DNA from: Oscillospiraceae bacterium
Lineage (GTDB): Bacteria; Bacillota; Clostridia; Oscillospirales; UBA929
NCBI GenBank assembly: GCA_009777255.1
Contig: WRMG01000005.1
Coordinates: 1 to 55,765, forward strand
DNA: 55,765 bases
Direction of reading: 5' to 3'
Position 1 is the stretch's first letter. Each line of letters begins with the position of its first letter. Below the pieces are notes generated by a model. That model was not told where the DNA came from. It saw only the letters and a list, made by a program, of their open reading frames with translations, and did not search any database. A program made the position numbers and the translations under genes. This document shows, piece after piece, positions 48,516 through 55,765 of this stretch.

Positions 48516-49016
48516 ATGAAAAGATTTACCACGTTATCTATTACCCGTATGGCGCTGCTGGCGGCGATCTACGCCGCGCTGACGCTGGCTCTCGCGCCCA
48601 TCAGCTTCGGCCAATTCCAGATAAGGGTGTCCGAGGCTATGACCGTGCTGCCGTTCTTCTTCCCCGAGGCGGTTCCGGCGCTCTTTGTCGGCTGCCTTCT
48701 GGCAAATCTGCTGGGGACGCTGATGGGCGTGTCGCTGGGCGTGCTTGATATTGTTTTCGGGTCGCTTGCCACGCTGCTGGCGGCGTATCTGACCTCGAAG
48801 TGCAAAAAGCTCTGGCTCGCTCCGCTGCCGCCCGTGGTGATCAACGCCGTCGTCATAGGCGCGCTGCTTGCGTATACGCTGACGCCAGAAGCCGGAGCCG
48901 CGGGGTTCCCGATGTTCGCCGGCTCGGTCGGGCTGGGACAGGTCGCCGCGTGCTACGGGTTGGGTATACCGCTGCTGCTGGCGGTAAAAAAGCTCGCGCC
49001 GCGCGGTATCGGCTAG
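48516..49016 (+). CDS. queT: QueT-family (queuosine precursor) ECF-transporter S component
   Basis: ALLAAIYAALTLALAPISFGQFQIRVSEAMTVLPFFFPEAVPALFVGCLLANLLG. Confidence 0.9.
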   Translation: MKRFTTLSITRMALLAAIYAALTLALAPISFGQFQIRVSEAMTVLPFFFPEAVPALFVGCLLANLLGTLMGVSLGVLDIVFGSLATLLAAYLTSKCKKLWLAPLPPVVINAVVIGALLAYTLTPEAGAAGFPMFAGSVGLGQVAACYGLGIPLLLAVKKLAPRGIG

Positions 49017-49020
49017 GCGC

Positions 49021-49554
49021 ATGGCGCGCTACGGTTTTCGCGGGGCCGTGCCCGAAACGAAGATATTGGTGCTATACGCTCTGTCGTGCCTGACGATGCC
49101 GGTCACGACGGACAGGCTTGCCGAAATAGTCATGATCGACGAGGGCGTGGACTACTTCCACTGCTGTCAGGCGCTGGCCGAGATGGTGGACAGCGCGCAT
49201 GTCCTGACCAACGAGGAGAGCGGCCAGACGTACTACTCCATATCGCCGCGCGGTTACGAGGTGTCGGAGCTGATGGACAACCAGCTCGCGTTTACGCTGA
49301 AGATGGCCATACGCCAAAGCTCGCAAATGCTTGAGCGCAACGTGGAGCGCGACGCGTTTATCAGCACCGAGGCGTTTACGCGGGGGGGCGTGCCCTCGGT
49401 CTGCTGTGTTCTGACCGACGGCGCCGACCCTGTACTGCATATAGAGCTTATGGTCACCGACCAATCAACATGTGGTATGATAGCCAAAAATTTCAGGCGG
49501 AACGCCGACAAAATATATGAAAAATTACTAAAGATTTTAACTGAAGAGGAATAA
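49021..49554 (+). CDS. DUF4364 family protein
   Basis: ETKILVLYALSCLTMPVTTDRLAEIVMIDEGVDYFHCCQALAEMVDSAHV with winged-helix-like pattern. Confidence 0.8.
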   Translation: MARYGFRGAVPETKILVLYALSCLTMPVTTDRLAEIVMIDEGVDYFHCCQALAEMVDSAHVLTNEESGQTYYSISPRGYEVSELMDNQLAFTLKMAIRQSSQMLERNVERDAFISTEAFTRGGVPSVCCVLTDGADPVLHIELMVTDQSTCGMIAKNFRRNADKIYEKLLKILTEEE

Positions 49555-49567
49555 TTTCTTTTGGGGC

Positions 49568-49596
49568 TTGTTTTTTTTTCCCGAGTGGGTTATCAT
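49568..49596 (+). promoter_or_regulatory. Putative promoter of BMP lipoprotein gene
   Basis: TTGTTT (49568-49573), 17-bp spacer, TATCAT (49591-49596). Confidence 0.5.
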
Positions 49597-49643
49597 GTAA
49601 CAGAGGGAGTTTCTCCCCGATTTATTAAGGAGGATTTTTATAG

Positions 49644-50723
49644 ATGAAACGGATCATCGGTATTGCGCTGGCGGCGCTCATGCTTGTCGCTCTTCTCGCG
49701 GGTTGCGCGGAAGAATCAGACACTCTCAAGGTAGGTATGGTAACGGACTCCGGTACCATTGACGACAAATCGTTCAATCAGGGCACCTGGGAAGGGATAC
49801 TTAAAGCCAAGGCTGATTTCGGCATTGAGGAGCGGTATCTTATGCCCGGCGGCGAGGCTCATTCCGACTATGTACAGGAGATCACGAATCTCTACGACTC
49901 AGGATTCAAGGTCATCGTAACCCCCGGCTTCAAGTTTGAAACGGCTATCTACGAGATGCAGGAGAGGTATACCGACGCCGTATTCGTCCTTCTTGACGGC
50001 GAGCCGAACGACGGCAACTGGGCGGCGGGCTTCCCCGATTACAAAACCGGCGCCAACACGATCAACTTCCTTTTCGCCGAGGATCAGGCGGGCTTCTTAG
50101 TAGGCGTCGCGGCGGCGGTCGAGCTGGGCAGCGGCGAGCTGGGCTTTATCGGCGGCATGGAGGTTCCGGCGGTTCAGCGCTTTAACTGGGGCTTTCAGCA
50201 GGGTATCAAATACGCGAACGACAATTACGGCACAAGCTGCAATATAAGCGCGGACAACTGCATCTATCAGGGCACGTTCACCGATGTGGCGGCCGGACAG
50301 CAGCTGGCGGCGGTAATGTATGACCGCGGCGTCAGGGCGGTATTCGCGGCGGCCGGCGGCGTCGGCGTCGGCGTTATCAACGAGGGCAAGGAGCGCCGCG
50401 CGTCCGGGCAGGATGTATGGGTTATCGGTGTTGACGTTGACCAGTATGATGACGGCCTTTACAGCGGAAGCAACAGCTGCATACTCACCTCGGCGATGAA
50501 AGGCATCGACGTAGCGACTTATGACACCGTCAAGGCGATTCTTGACGACAACTTTACCGGCGGCAGAACGGTTCTCTACGAAGCGGCGAACGACGGCATC
50601 GGCATCCCCAAGAACAACCCGAACCTGGGCGCCAGAACCATCGGTACCGTCGACGAAGTTTTCAACGGAATTAAAAACGGCAGCATAAGAGTCCAGAACA
50701 CGGGAGACGGACTGCTGCCTTAA
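49644..50723 (+). CDS. BMP-family (basic membrane/PnrA-like) substrate-binding lipoprotein
   Basis: Lipobox MLVALLAGCAEE; VGMVTDSGTIDDKSFNQGTWEGI, FLVGVAAAVELGSGELGFIGGMEVPAVQRF. Confidence 0.93.
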   Translation: MKRIIGIALAALMLVALLAGCAEESDTLKVGMVTDSGTIDDKSFNQGTWEGILKAKADFGIEERYLMPGGEAHSDYVQEITNLYDSGFKVIVTPGFKFETAIYEMQERYTDAVFVLLDGEPNDGNWAAGFPDYKTGANTINFLFAEDQAGFLVGVAAAVELGSGELGFIGGMEVPAVQRFNWGFQQGIKYANDNYGTSCNISADNCIYQGTFTDVAAGQQLAAVMYDRGVRAVFAAAGGVGVGVINEGKERRASGQDVWVIGVDVDQYDDGLYSGSNSCILTSAMKGIDVATYDTVKAILDDNFTGGRTVLYEAANDGIGIPKNNPNLGARTIGTVDEVFNGIKNGSIRVQNTGDGLLP

Positions 50724-50763
50724 CGCGCAGCCCTCTCAGGAGGGAATTCCCCATTAGTTTGAA

Positions 50764-50788
50764 AATCCCCCGCCGCCGGCGGGGGATT
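50764..50788 (+). terminator. Perfect 12-bp palindromic hairpin between BMP gene and regulator
   Basis: AATCCCCCGCCG-c-CGGCGGGGGATT; short T-rich flank only. Confidence 0.6.
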
Positions 50789-50806
50789 GTTGTAAAGGAG
50801 GGCATT

Positions 50807-51352
50807 ATGATGGATATGCACGATGTAGGCGCGCGTATGCGCGAGGTGCGCGACGTCTGCGGGTTTACGCCGGAGGAGGTAGCGAAGGGTCTGGGTATGC
50901 CGGTCGAGGCTTATCTCGGCTATGAGCAAAGCGGCGCCGATATTCCGATAAGCGTTCTGTACCATGTCGCCACACTCTGCGGTGTGGACCTGAGCGAGCT
51001 TCTTACCGGCGTCGGCAGCCATATCGACACGCTCTGCGTCGTCAAGCGCGGGCAGGGGCTATCAGTTGATAGGTATGCCGGATATAACTTTGAAAATCTG
51101 GCCTTTACGTTCCGGCACAAGATGATGGAGCCGATGCTGGTCACTATTATGCCGAGTGACGGCGACCCCGCGCCGGTCACGCACAACGGACAGGAGTTTA
51201 ATATGGTGCTGGAGGGTGAGATGGATTTGCTTTTCGACGCCAAGCGGATAAGGCTGGGCGCGGGCGACTGCGCCTATTTTGACCCGCGCCGCCCGCACGG
51301 ACAGAGGGCTGTCGGCGGCAGAGCGCGGTTTTTGACGGTTATAGCGGAATGA
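50807..51352 (+). CDS. XRE-family HTH regulator with C-terminal cupin domain
   Basis: MHDVGARMREVRDVCGFTPEEVAKGLGMPVEAYLGYEQSGADIPISVLYHVATLCGVDLSELL; cupin NGQEFNMVLEGEMDLLFDAKRIRLGAGDCAYFDPRRPHGQRA. Confidence 0.9.
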   Translation: MMDMHDVGARMREVRDVCGFTPEEVAKGLGMPVEAYLGYEQSGADIPISVLYHVATLCGVDLSELLTGVGSHIDTLCVVKRGQGLSVDRYAGYNFENLAFTFRHKMMEPMLVTIMPSDGDPAPVTHNGQEFNMVLEGEMDLLFDAKRIRLGAGDCAYFDPRRPHGQRAVGGRARFLTVIAE

Positions 51353-51361
51353 GGGTGACTG

Positions 51362-53044
51362 ATGTTAGATAAATATTTACCGAGGATAGAGTTTGATTCA
51401 TATGAGGATTTCAAAGCGAATTATACGGTAAACATACCGGACGATTTTAATTTCGGATATGACGTTGTGGACGGCTGGGCGGCCGCGGATCCCGACAAGC
51501 CCGCGCTGGTGTGGTGTGACGACTGCGGCGGCGAGCGCTCGTTTACGTTCGGGGATATATCCGCGCAGTCCAACAGGGCCGCCAATATGCTGAGAAAGCT
51601 GGGCGTTTCAAAGGGCGACGCCGTTATGCTGATACTGCGCCGCCGCTTTGAATACTGGTTCGTCGTCACGGCACTGCATAAGCTGGGGGCCGTCGCCATA
51701 CCTGCGAGCTTGCAGCTTACGTCGAAGGATATAGACTACCGCGTACAGGCTGCCGGCATCAAAACGCTTATCTGTGTTGACGACGGTTTTGTGCTGGAGC
51801 AGGTGCGGCAGTCGGCGTTTGACGGCGTAAAGATAATCGTTAACGGCGAACGGGACGGCTGGCTATCACTTGATAGGGAACTTGAGGGTATGCCTGATAC
51901 GCTGGAGCGCGTCCCCACAAAATCGGATGATCTGATGCTTATGTACTTCACCTCCGGCACGACGGGGATGCCCAAGATGGTGCGCCACACCTTTGAGCAT
52001 CCGTTGGGGCATATAGTCACCGCGAAATACTGGCAGAGGGTTCAGAACGGCAGGCTGCACATGTCCGTGTCGGATTCGGGATGGGCGAAATTCGGCTGGG
52101 GCAAGATATACGGGCAGTGGCTCTGCGGCGCGGTCATTTTCGCCTATGATATGGACAAGTTCGTGCCTAAGCTGCTGTTGGAAAAGCTCGAAAGGTATAA
52201 GGTGACGACGTTTTGCGCGCCGCCGACGATGTACCGATTTATGCTTCAGGAGGATCTGACGAGGTACGACCTCTCGGGCATAACGCATTGCTGCAACGCG
52301 GGCGAGCCGCTGAATCCCGAGGTTTACCGCCAGTTCAGGGAGCTGACCGGTTTAAGGCTGACCGAGGGCTTCGGGCAGAGCGAATCCAGCGTTATGCTGG
52401 CGAATTTCGAGTGGTTTGAGCCGCGCCCGGGCTCCATGGGCAAGCCGTCGCCGCTGTATGATATAGACCTTGTGGGCGCGGACGGGAAAACCTGTCCCGC
52501 AGGCGTTGAGGGCGAGATAGTCATACGGGGGTTCGGCGACGAAGCTCACCCCTGCGGTCTTTTTTACGGCTACCACAACGATCCGGCTTATAACGCGCGG
52601 GTTATAAGCGGCGGCGTATATTATACCGGCGATGTGGCGTGGCGCGACGACGACGGCTATTACTGGTTCGTCGGACGCAACGACGATGTTATCAAGTGTT
52701 CGGGGTACCGCATCGGCCCGTTTGAGGTCGAGAGCGCGCTGGTGGAGCATCCCGATGTCGTGGAGTGCGCCGTCACCGCCGCGCCGGACCCCGTGCGCGG
52801 GCAGGTGGTCAAGGCGTCGGTAATTCTGCGGGCGGGCGTGACGGGGACGCCGGAGCTGGTGAAGGAATTGCAAAACCATGTAAAAAAGCTGACGGCGCCG
52901 TATAAATACCCGAGGATAATTGAGTTTGTGACGGAGCTGCCCAAGACGGTGAGCGGCAAAATAAAACGCAAGCAGATACGCGAGGCGGATGAGTGCGCGG
53001 CCCCGCCGCCTCCGGCGGCGCCCCCTGCGGAGGGGGTTAAATAG
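51362..53044 (+). CDS. AMP-binding acyl-CoA synthetase (acetyl-CoA synthetase-like)
   Basis: YFTSGTTGMPKMVRHTFEH, GFGQSESSVMLANFEW, YYTGDVAWRDDDGYYWFVGRNDDVIKCSGYRIGPFEVE, KTVSGKIKRKQIRE. Confidence 0.93.
   Translation: MLDKYLPRIEFDSYEDFKANYTVNIPDDFNFGYDVVDGWAAADPDKPALVWCDDCGGERSFTFGDISAQSNRAANMLRKLGVSKGDAVMLILRRRFEYWFVVTALHKLGAVAIPASLQLTSKDIDYRVQAAGIKTLICVDDGFVLEQVRQSAFDGVKIIVNGERDGWLSLDRELEGMPDTLERVPTKSDDLMLMYFTSGTTGMPKMVRHTFEHPLGHIVTAKYWQRVQNGRLHMSVSDSGWAKFGWGKIYGQWLCGAVIFAYDMDKFVPKLLLEKLERYKVTTFCAPPTMYRFMLQEDLTRYDLSGITHCCNAGEPLNPEVYRQFRELTGLRLTEGFGQSESSVMLANFEWFEPRPGSMGKPSPLYDIDLVGADGKTCPAGVEGEIVIRGFGDEAHPCGLFYGYHNDPAYNARVISGGVYYTGDVAWRDDDGYYWFVGRNDDVIKCSGYRIGPFEVESALVEHPDVVECAVTAAPDPVRGQVVKASVILRAGVTGTPELVKELQNHVKKLTAPYKYPRIIEFVTELPKTVSGKIKRKQIREADECAAPPPPAAPPAEGVK
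53001..53040. repeat. Palindromic repeat embedded in the 3' end of the acyl-CoA synthetase CDS
   Basis: GCCGCC-tcc-GGCGGC and CCCCCT-gcgg-AGGGGG; translated as PPPPAAPPAEG. Confidence 0.6.
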
Positions 53045-53046
53045 AT

Positions 53047-53985
53047 GTGCTGAACATTTCACACGCGATTTATCTCGCGCCGATGGCGGGCGTGACGGAC
53101 TGGGCGTACCGCGCGGTCTGCCGGCAGTTCGCGCCGATAGTAACCGTGTCGGAGATGGTGTCGGCAAAGGCGCTTGTGTATCAGGATTCAAAGACCTCGC
53201 GGCTCTTGAGGAAGGACGGCTCTCCGTACGGCGTCCAATTGTTCGGCAGCGAGCCGGATACCATGGCTAAGGCGGCGGTGATCGCGCTGGAGAAATCGGG
53301 CGCTGATTTTCTGGACATAAACATGGGCTGCCCCACGCCTAAGATAGTTAAAAACGGCGACGGCTGCGCGCTTATGCAAAGCCCCGCGCTGTGCGGCGAG
53401 ATAGTTGCGGCCGTGGCCGCCGCCGTGGATGTACCCGTAACGGTGAAGCTGAGGCTCGGCTGGGACAGGGGTTCACTGAACGCCGCCGGGGTCGCCAAAA
53501 TCTGTGAGGACGCGGGCGCGGCGGCGGTGTGCGTACACGGGCGCACGCGCGCGCAACAGTACGGCGGGCGCGCGGACTGGGACGCAATCGCCGAAGTCAA
53601 GGCGGCGCTGGGGATTCCCGTGATAGCAAACGGCGATATATGCTCGGCTGAAACGGCCGTGCGCGCGCTGAAACGCTCGAAGGCGGACGCGGTTATGGTC
53701 GGGCGAGCGGCGCTGGGGAACCCGTTTATTTTCAGGGAGCTATACGCGGTGCTGTCGGGGCTGCCCGTGCCCGCGCCGCCTGATATACGGGAGCGGGCGC
53801 GTTGGGCCGGCGAGCAGTTCAGGCTGATGCGCGAGGATAAGGGCGAGCGGGTCGCCGTGCTGGAGGCACGGAAGCATTTTTGCTGGTATCTGCACGGTTT
53901 GCCGTATTCACAGCGGTACAAGCGCGAGATAATAGCCATGAACACGGCGGAGGATGCTGAGCGGGTTTTGGAGCAGTGGGTGTAA
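53047..53985 (+). CDS. dusB: tRNA-dihydrouridine synthase
   Basis: LAPMAGVTDWAYRAVCRQF, DINMGCPTPKIVKNGDGCALM, VHGRTRAQQYGGRADW, VIANGDICS. Confidence 0.94.
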   Translation: MLNISHAIYLAPMAGVTDWAYRAVCRQFAPIVTVSEMVSAKALVYQDSKTSRLLRKDGSPYGVQLFGSEPDTMAKAAVIALEKSGADFLDINMGCPTPKIVKNGDGCALMQSPALCGEIVAAVAAAVDVPVTVKLRLGWDRGSLNAAGVAKICEDAGAAAVCVHGRTRAQQYGGRADWDAIAEVKAALGIPVIANGDICSAETAVRALKRSKADAVMVGRAALGNPFIFRELYAVLSGLPVPAPPDIRERARWAGEQFRLMREDKGERVAVLEARKHFCWYLHGLPYSQRYKREIIAMNTAEDAERVLEQWV

Positions 53986-54025
53986 CGGCAGGCTGCGCGG
54001 AGATTACTGAAAGGGGGCGGAGAGG

Positions 54026-54637
54026 ATCGAGGAACTGGTACGGAGGGCGAAAAGCGGGGACAAGGCGGCGTTTGAGGAGCTTGTTATTGCGAATCAGCGC
54101 GGCGTGTATTCGCTTGCCCTGAGGTACACCGGCAACCGTGAGGACGCGCTGGACGTTTCGCAGGAGGCGTTTTTCAGGGCGTATAAAGGACTTGCTTTCT
54201 TTCAGGGCGACTGCGCGTTTTCGACGTGGCTGTACAGGCTGACGATAAACGCCGCTATCGACGCTCTGCGCCGCTCGAAGCGGAAAAGCGCCGTGCCCTT
54301 CTCCGCGCTGGGCGAACCCGAACAGGTGCTTGACATTCCCGACGACCGCGGCGCGCCGGACGAGAAAGCGGAGCTGGGTGAATTAAAGGAAGCATTAGCG
54401 GAGGCGCTGAAAACGCTGTCGGACGAACACAGGGCGGTGTTTATACTGCGCGCCGTGCATGAGCTGAGCTATACCGAGATAGCGGAGATACTCGATTTGG
54501 AGGAGGGTACCGTCAAGTCGCGGCTGTCACGGGCGCGGGAGAAATTAAAGCAGGCGCTGGAAGGGAACTTTTCGCCGTCCGTTTCGTCAAACGGTAATAG
54601 AAAGAAGAGCAAAGGAGGCGGGTTGTATGGATCATGA
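54026..54637 (+). CDS. ECF-type RNA polymerase sigma factor (sigma-70 family), start uncertain
   Basis: Sigma2 ELVIANQRGVYSLALRYTGNREDALDVSQEAFFRAYKGLAFFQGDCAFSTWLYRLTINAAIDALRR; sigma4 LSYTEIAEILDLEEGTVKSRLSRAREKLKQAL. Homologous-looking residues IEELVRRAKSGDKAAFEELV precede the first GTG at 54104. Confidence 0.85.
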   Translation: MEELVRRAKSGDKAAFEELVIANQRGVYSLALRYTGNREDALDVSQEAFFRAYKGLAFFQGDCAFSTWLYRLTINAAIDALRRSKRKSAVPFSALGEPEQVLDIPDDRGAPDEKAELGELKEALAEALKTLSDEHRAVFILRAVHELSYTEIAEILDLEEGTVKSRLSRAREKLKQALEGNFSPSVSSNGNRKKSKGGGLYGS

Positions 54638-55229
54638 GCTGTTTGACAAAAAGCTGGACGCGGCGGCCAAAGAGCTTTTGACCGACGCGCCCGCGGAATT
54701 GCTTAAAGGCGTGATGTATCGCATAGAACAGGACGCAAAGCCCAAAAGAAGGTTCGCGTTCGGGCGTTATACGGGGTTTGCCGCCGCTGCCGCAGCGGTG
54801 CTGATATTCGTGAGCTTACGCTCGGGGATGTACAGGGAGAGTAACGATACGCATGAAAACGCGATTATGCCCGAGGCGGCGTCCGCGCCCGTTTTGCAGT
54901 CCGCCGCGAACGCGGACAGCATGGATGTTTATGACGCCGGAGGAGGCGGCCGGCCCGAGGAACGGGCTTTATATCCGGCGGACAGCTCCGCCGGAGCCGC
55001 GCTGTCCTCGCCGCCGGAGCTTACCGGTCTGGACAAGGCGCTTTTTGAGTGGACGCACGCGCGGGAGGGAGAGCTTTTAAGCACGCGGATACTGTCGAGG
55101 ACGGATAGCGAGCTGGTCGCGGTAGTCGAATATGAAACGGAGGTTTTGGAGCTGACCGTCATTGAGCGGGAAGGTGAGTTTTCATTTTACGAAGCTCCAG
55201 TCCGACAAGGAGAAGAGCCAGCGTCATAG
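54627..55229 (+). CDS. Probable anti-sigma factor, single-TM protein
   Basis: Overlaps the sigma gene; N-terminal cytoplasmic region, TM TGFAAAAAAVLIFVSLRSG, extracytoplasmic domain. Confidence 0.7.
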   Translation: MDHELFDKKLDAAAKELLTDAPAELLKGVMYRIEQDAKPKRRFAFGRYTGFAAAAAAVLIFVSLRSGMYRESNDTHENAIMPEAASAPVLQSAANADSMDVYDAGGGGRPEERALYPADSSAGAALSSPPELTGLDKALFEWTHAREGELLSTRILSRTDSELVAVVEYETEVLELTVIEREGEFSFYEAPVRQGEEPAS

Positions 55230-55765
55230 CCGCCGCGTCGGCGATCGGACCGGAGTAGATTACGCCGTTTATGCCGAACAGTCTTGGCAGCGTGAGGATA
55301 AGCGGCACGAAGAAGATAAACTGGCGCGTCGCGGCGATAAACACGCCCTTGAACGCTTTGCCGATCGAAGTGAAGAAGTTGCCGCAGAGCGGCTGTATGC
55401 CGTTAATGAACGCGAGCATAAGGTATATCCTGAAAAAACGCACGGCAAAATCGAAGTAAAGCTCGTCGCCCTGACCGAACATGGAGATAAGCTGGCGCGG
55501 GAAAAGCTGGTAGCACAGGAACGATATTACCGACATGGCGGTGGCCGCGAGCAGGCCCAGTTTAAGGGTCTGCCTTACGCGGTCATATTTTTTCGCGCCG
55601 TAGTTGAAGCCGATAATGGGCTGGCAGCCCTGTGATATGCCGATGACGACGCTGAAGAACAGCATGTTCGTCTTCATCACTATGCCCGCGACGGCGAGCG
55701 GTATCTCCGCGCCGTAGACAGACTGGGCGCCGTAGCGCCGCAGCGTGTTGTTCAGGATGATCTGT
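55159..55765 (-). CDS. MATE-family efflux transporter, 5' part beyond window edge
   Basis: SVVIGISQGCQPIIGFNYGAKKYDRVRQTLKLGLLAA, FFRIYLMLAFINGIQPLCGNFFTSIGKAFKGVFIAATRQFIFFVPLILTLPRLFGINGVIYSGPIADA; frame open to window end. Confidence 0.88.
   Translation of the reverse strand, partial: QIILNNTLRRYGAQSVYGAEIPLAVAGIVMKTNMLFFSVVIGISQGCQPIIGFNYGAKKYDRVRQTLKLGLLAATAMSVISFLCYQLFPRQLISMFGQGDELYFDFAVRFFRIYLMLAFINGIQPLCGNFFTSIGKAFKGVFIAATRQFIFFVPLILTLPRLFGINGVIYSGPIADAAAMTLALLLVGLELRKMKTHLPAQ

Noticed and set aside
1-55765. tRNA/rRNA genes, prophage or known anti-phage defence islands
   Set aside because: No such genes recognised on either strand; genes are mainly metabolic or housekeeping

Overview
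The window reads as a bacterial chromosome segment from a spore-forming Firmicute, probably Clostridia-like (spoIIGA-sigE, DUF4364, queT, DAP pathway). All calls come from reading the supplied translations and the DNA; no database search was run. Four blocks stand out. (1) 1-9.4 kb is a hemicellulose locus: ThuA-like, GH31, a membrane-anchored GH10 xylanase, a CE15-like esterase and GH2, with exonuclease III and a bactofilin embedded. (2) 9.5-13.2 kb holds a decayed PfkB kinase, an ADP-ribosylglycohydrolase, and a CsoR-type repressor with a P1B ATPase. (3) 13.2-42 kb is a nearly gap-free nitrogen/glutamine block: split glutamate synthase, purB, purA, glmS, glnA (GSI), an ANTAR protein, carA, a carB-dapF fused ORF, guaA, pyrG, gatCAB and aspS, followed by an Amt-PII fusion and GSIII. 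(4) 42-55.7 kb holds cellobiose phosphorylase, an SLH/beta-helix surface protein flanked by palindromic repeats, spoIIGA-sigE, queT, a BMP lipoprotein, a cupin regulator with an acyl-CoA synthetase, dusB, an ECF sigma/anti-sigma pair and a partial MATE transporter. The strongest candidate for a new system is in block 3. Two 17-bp-spaced promoters, in front of the glutamate-synthase operon and the amt-PII/GSIII operon, each lead directly into a short hairpin with the identical hexaloop AAAGGC (fits the ANTAR AnnGnn rule) that overlaps a terminator-like hairpin. The operon itself encodes an ANTAR protein with a degenerate receiver. This suggests one antitermination circuit governing a ~24.5 kb run of glutamine-producing and glutamine-consuming genes. 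No tRNA, rRNA, CRISPR or prophage was recognised.
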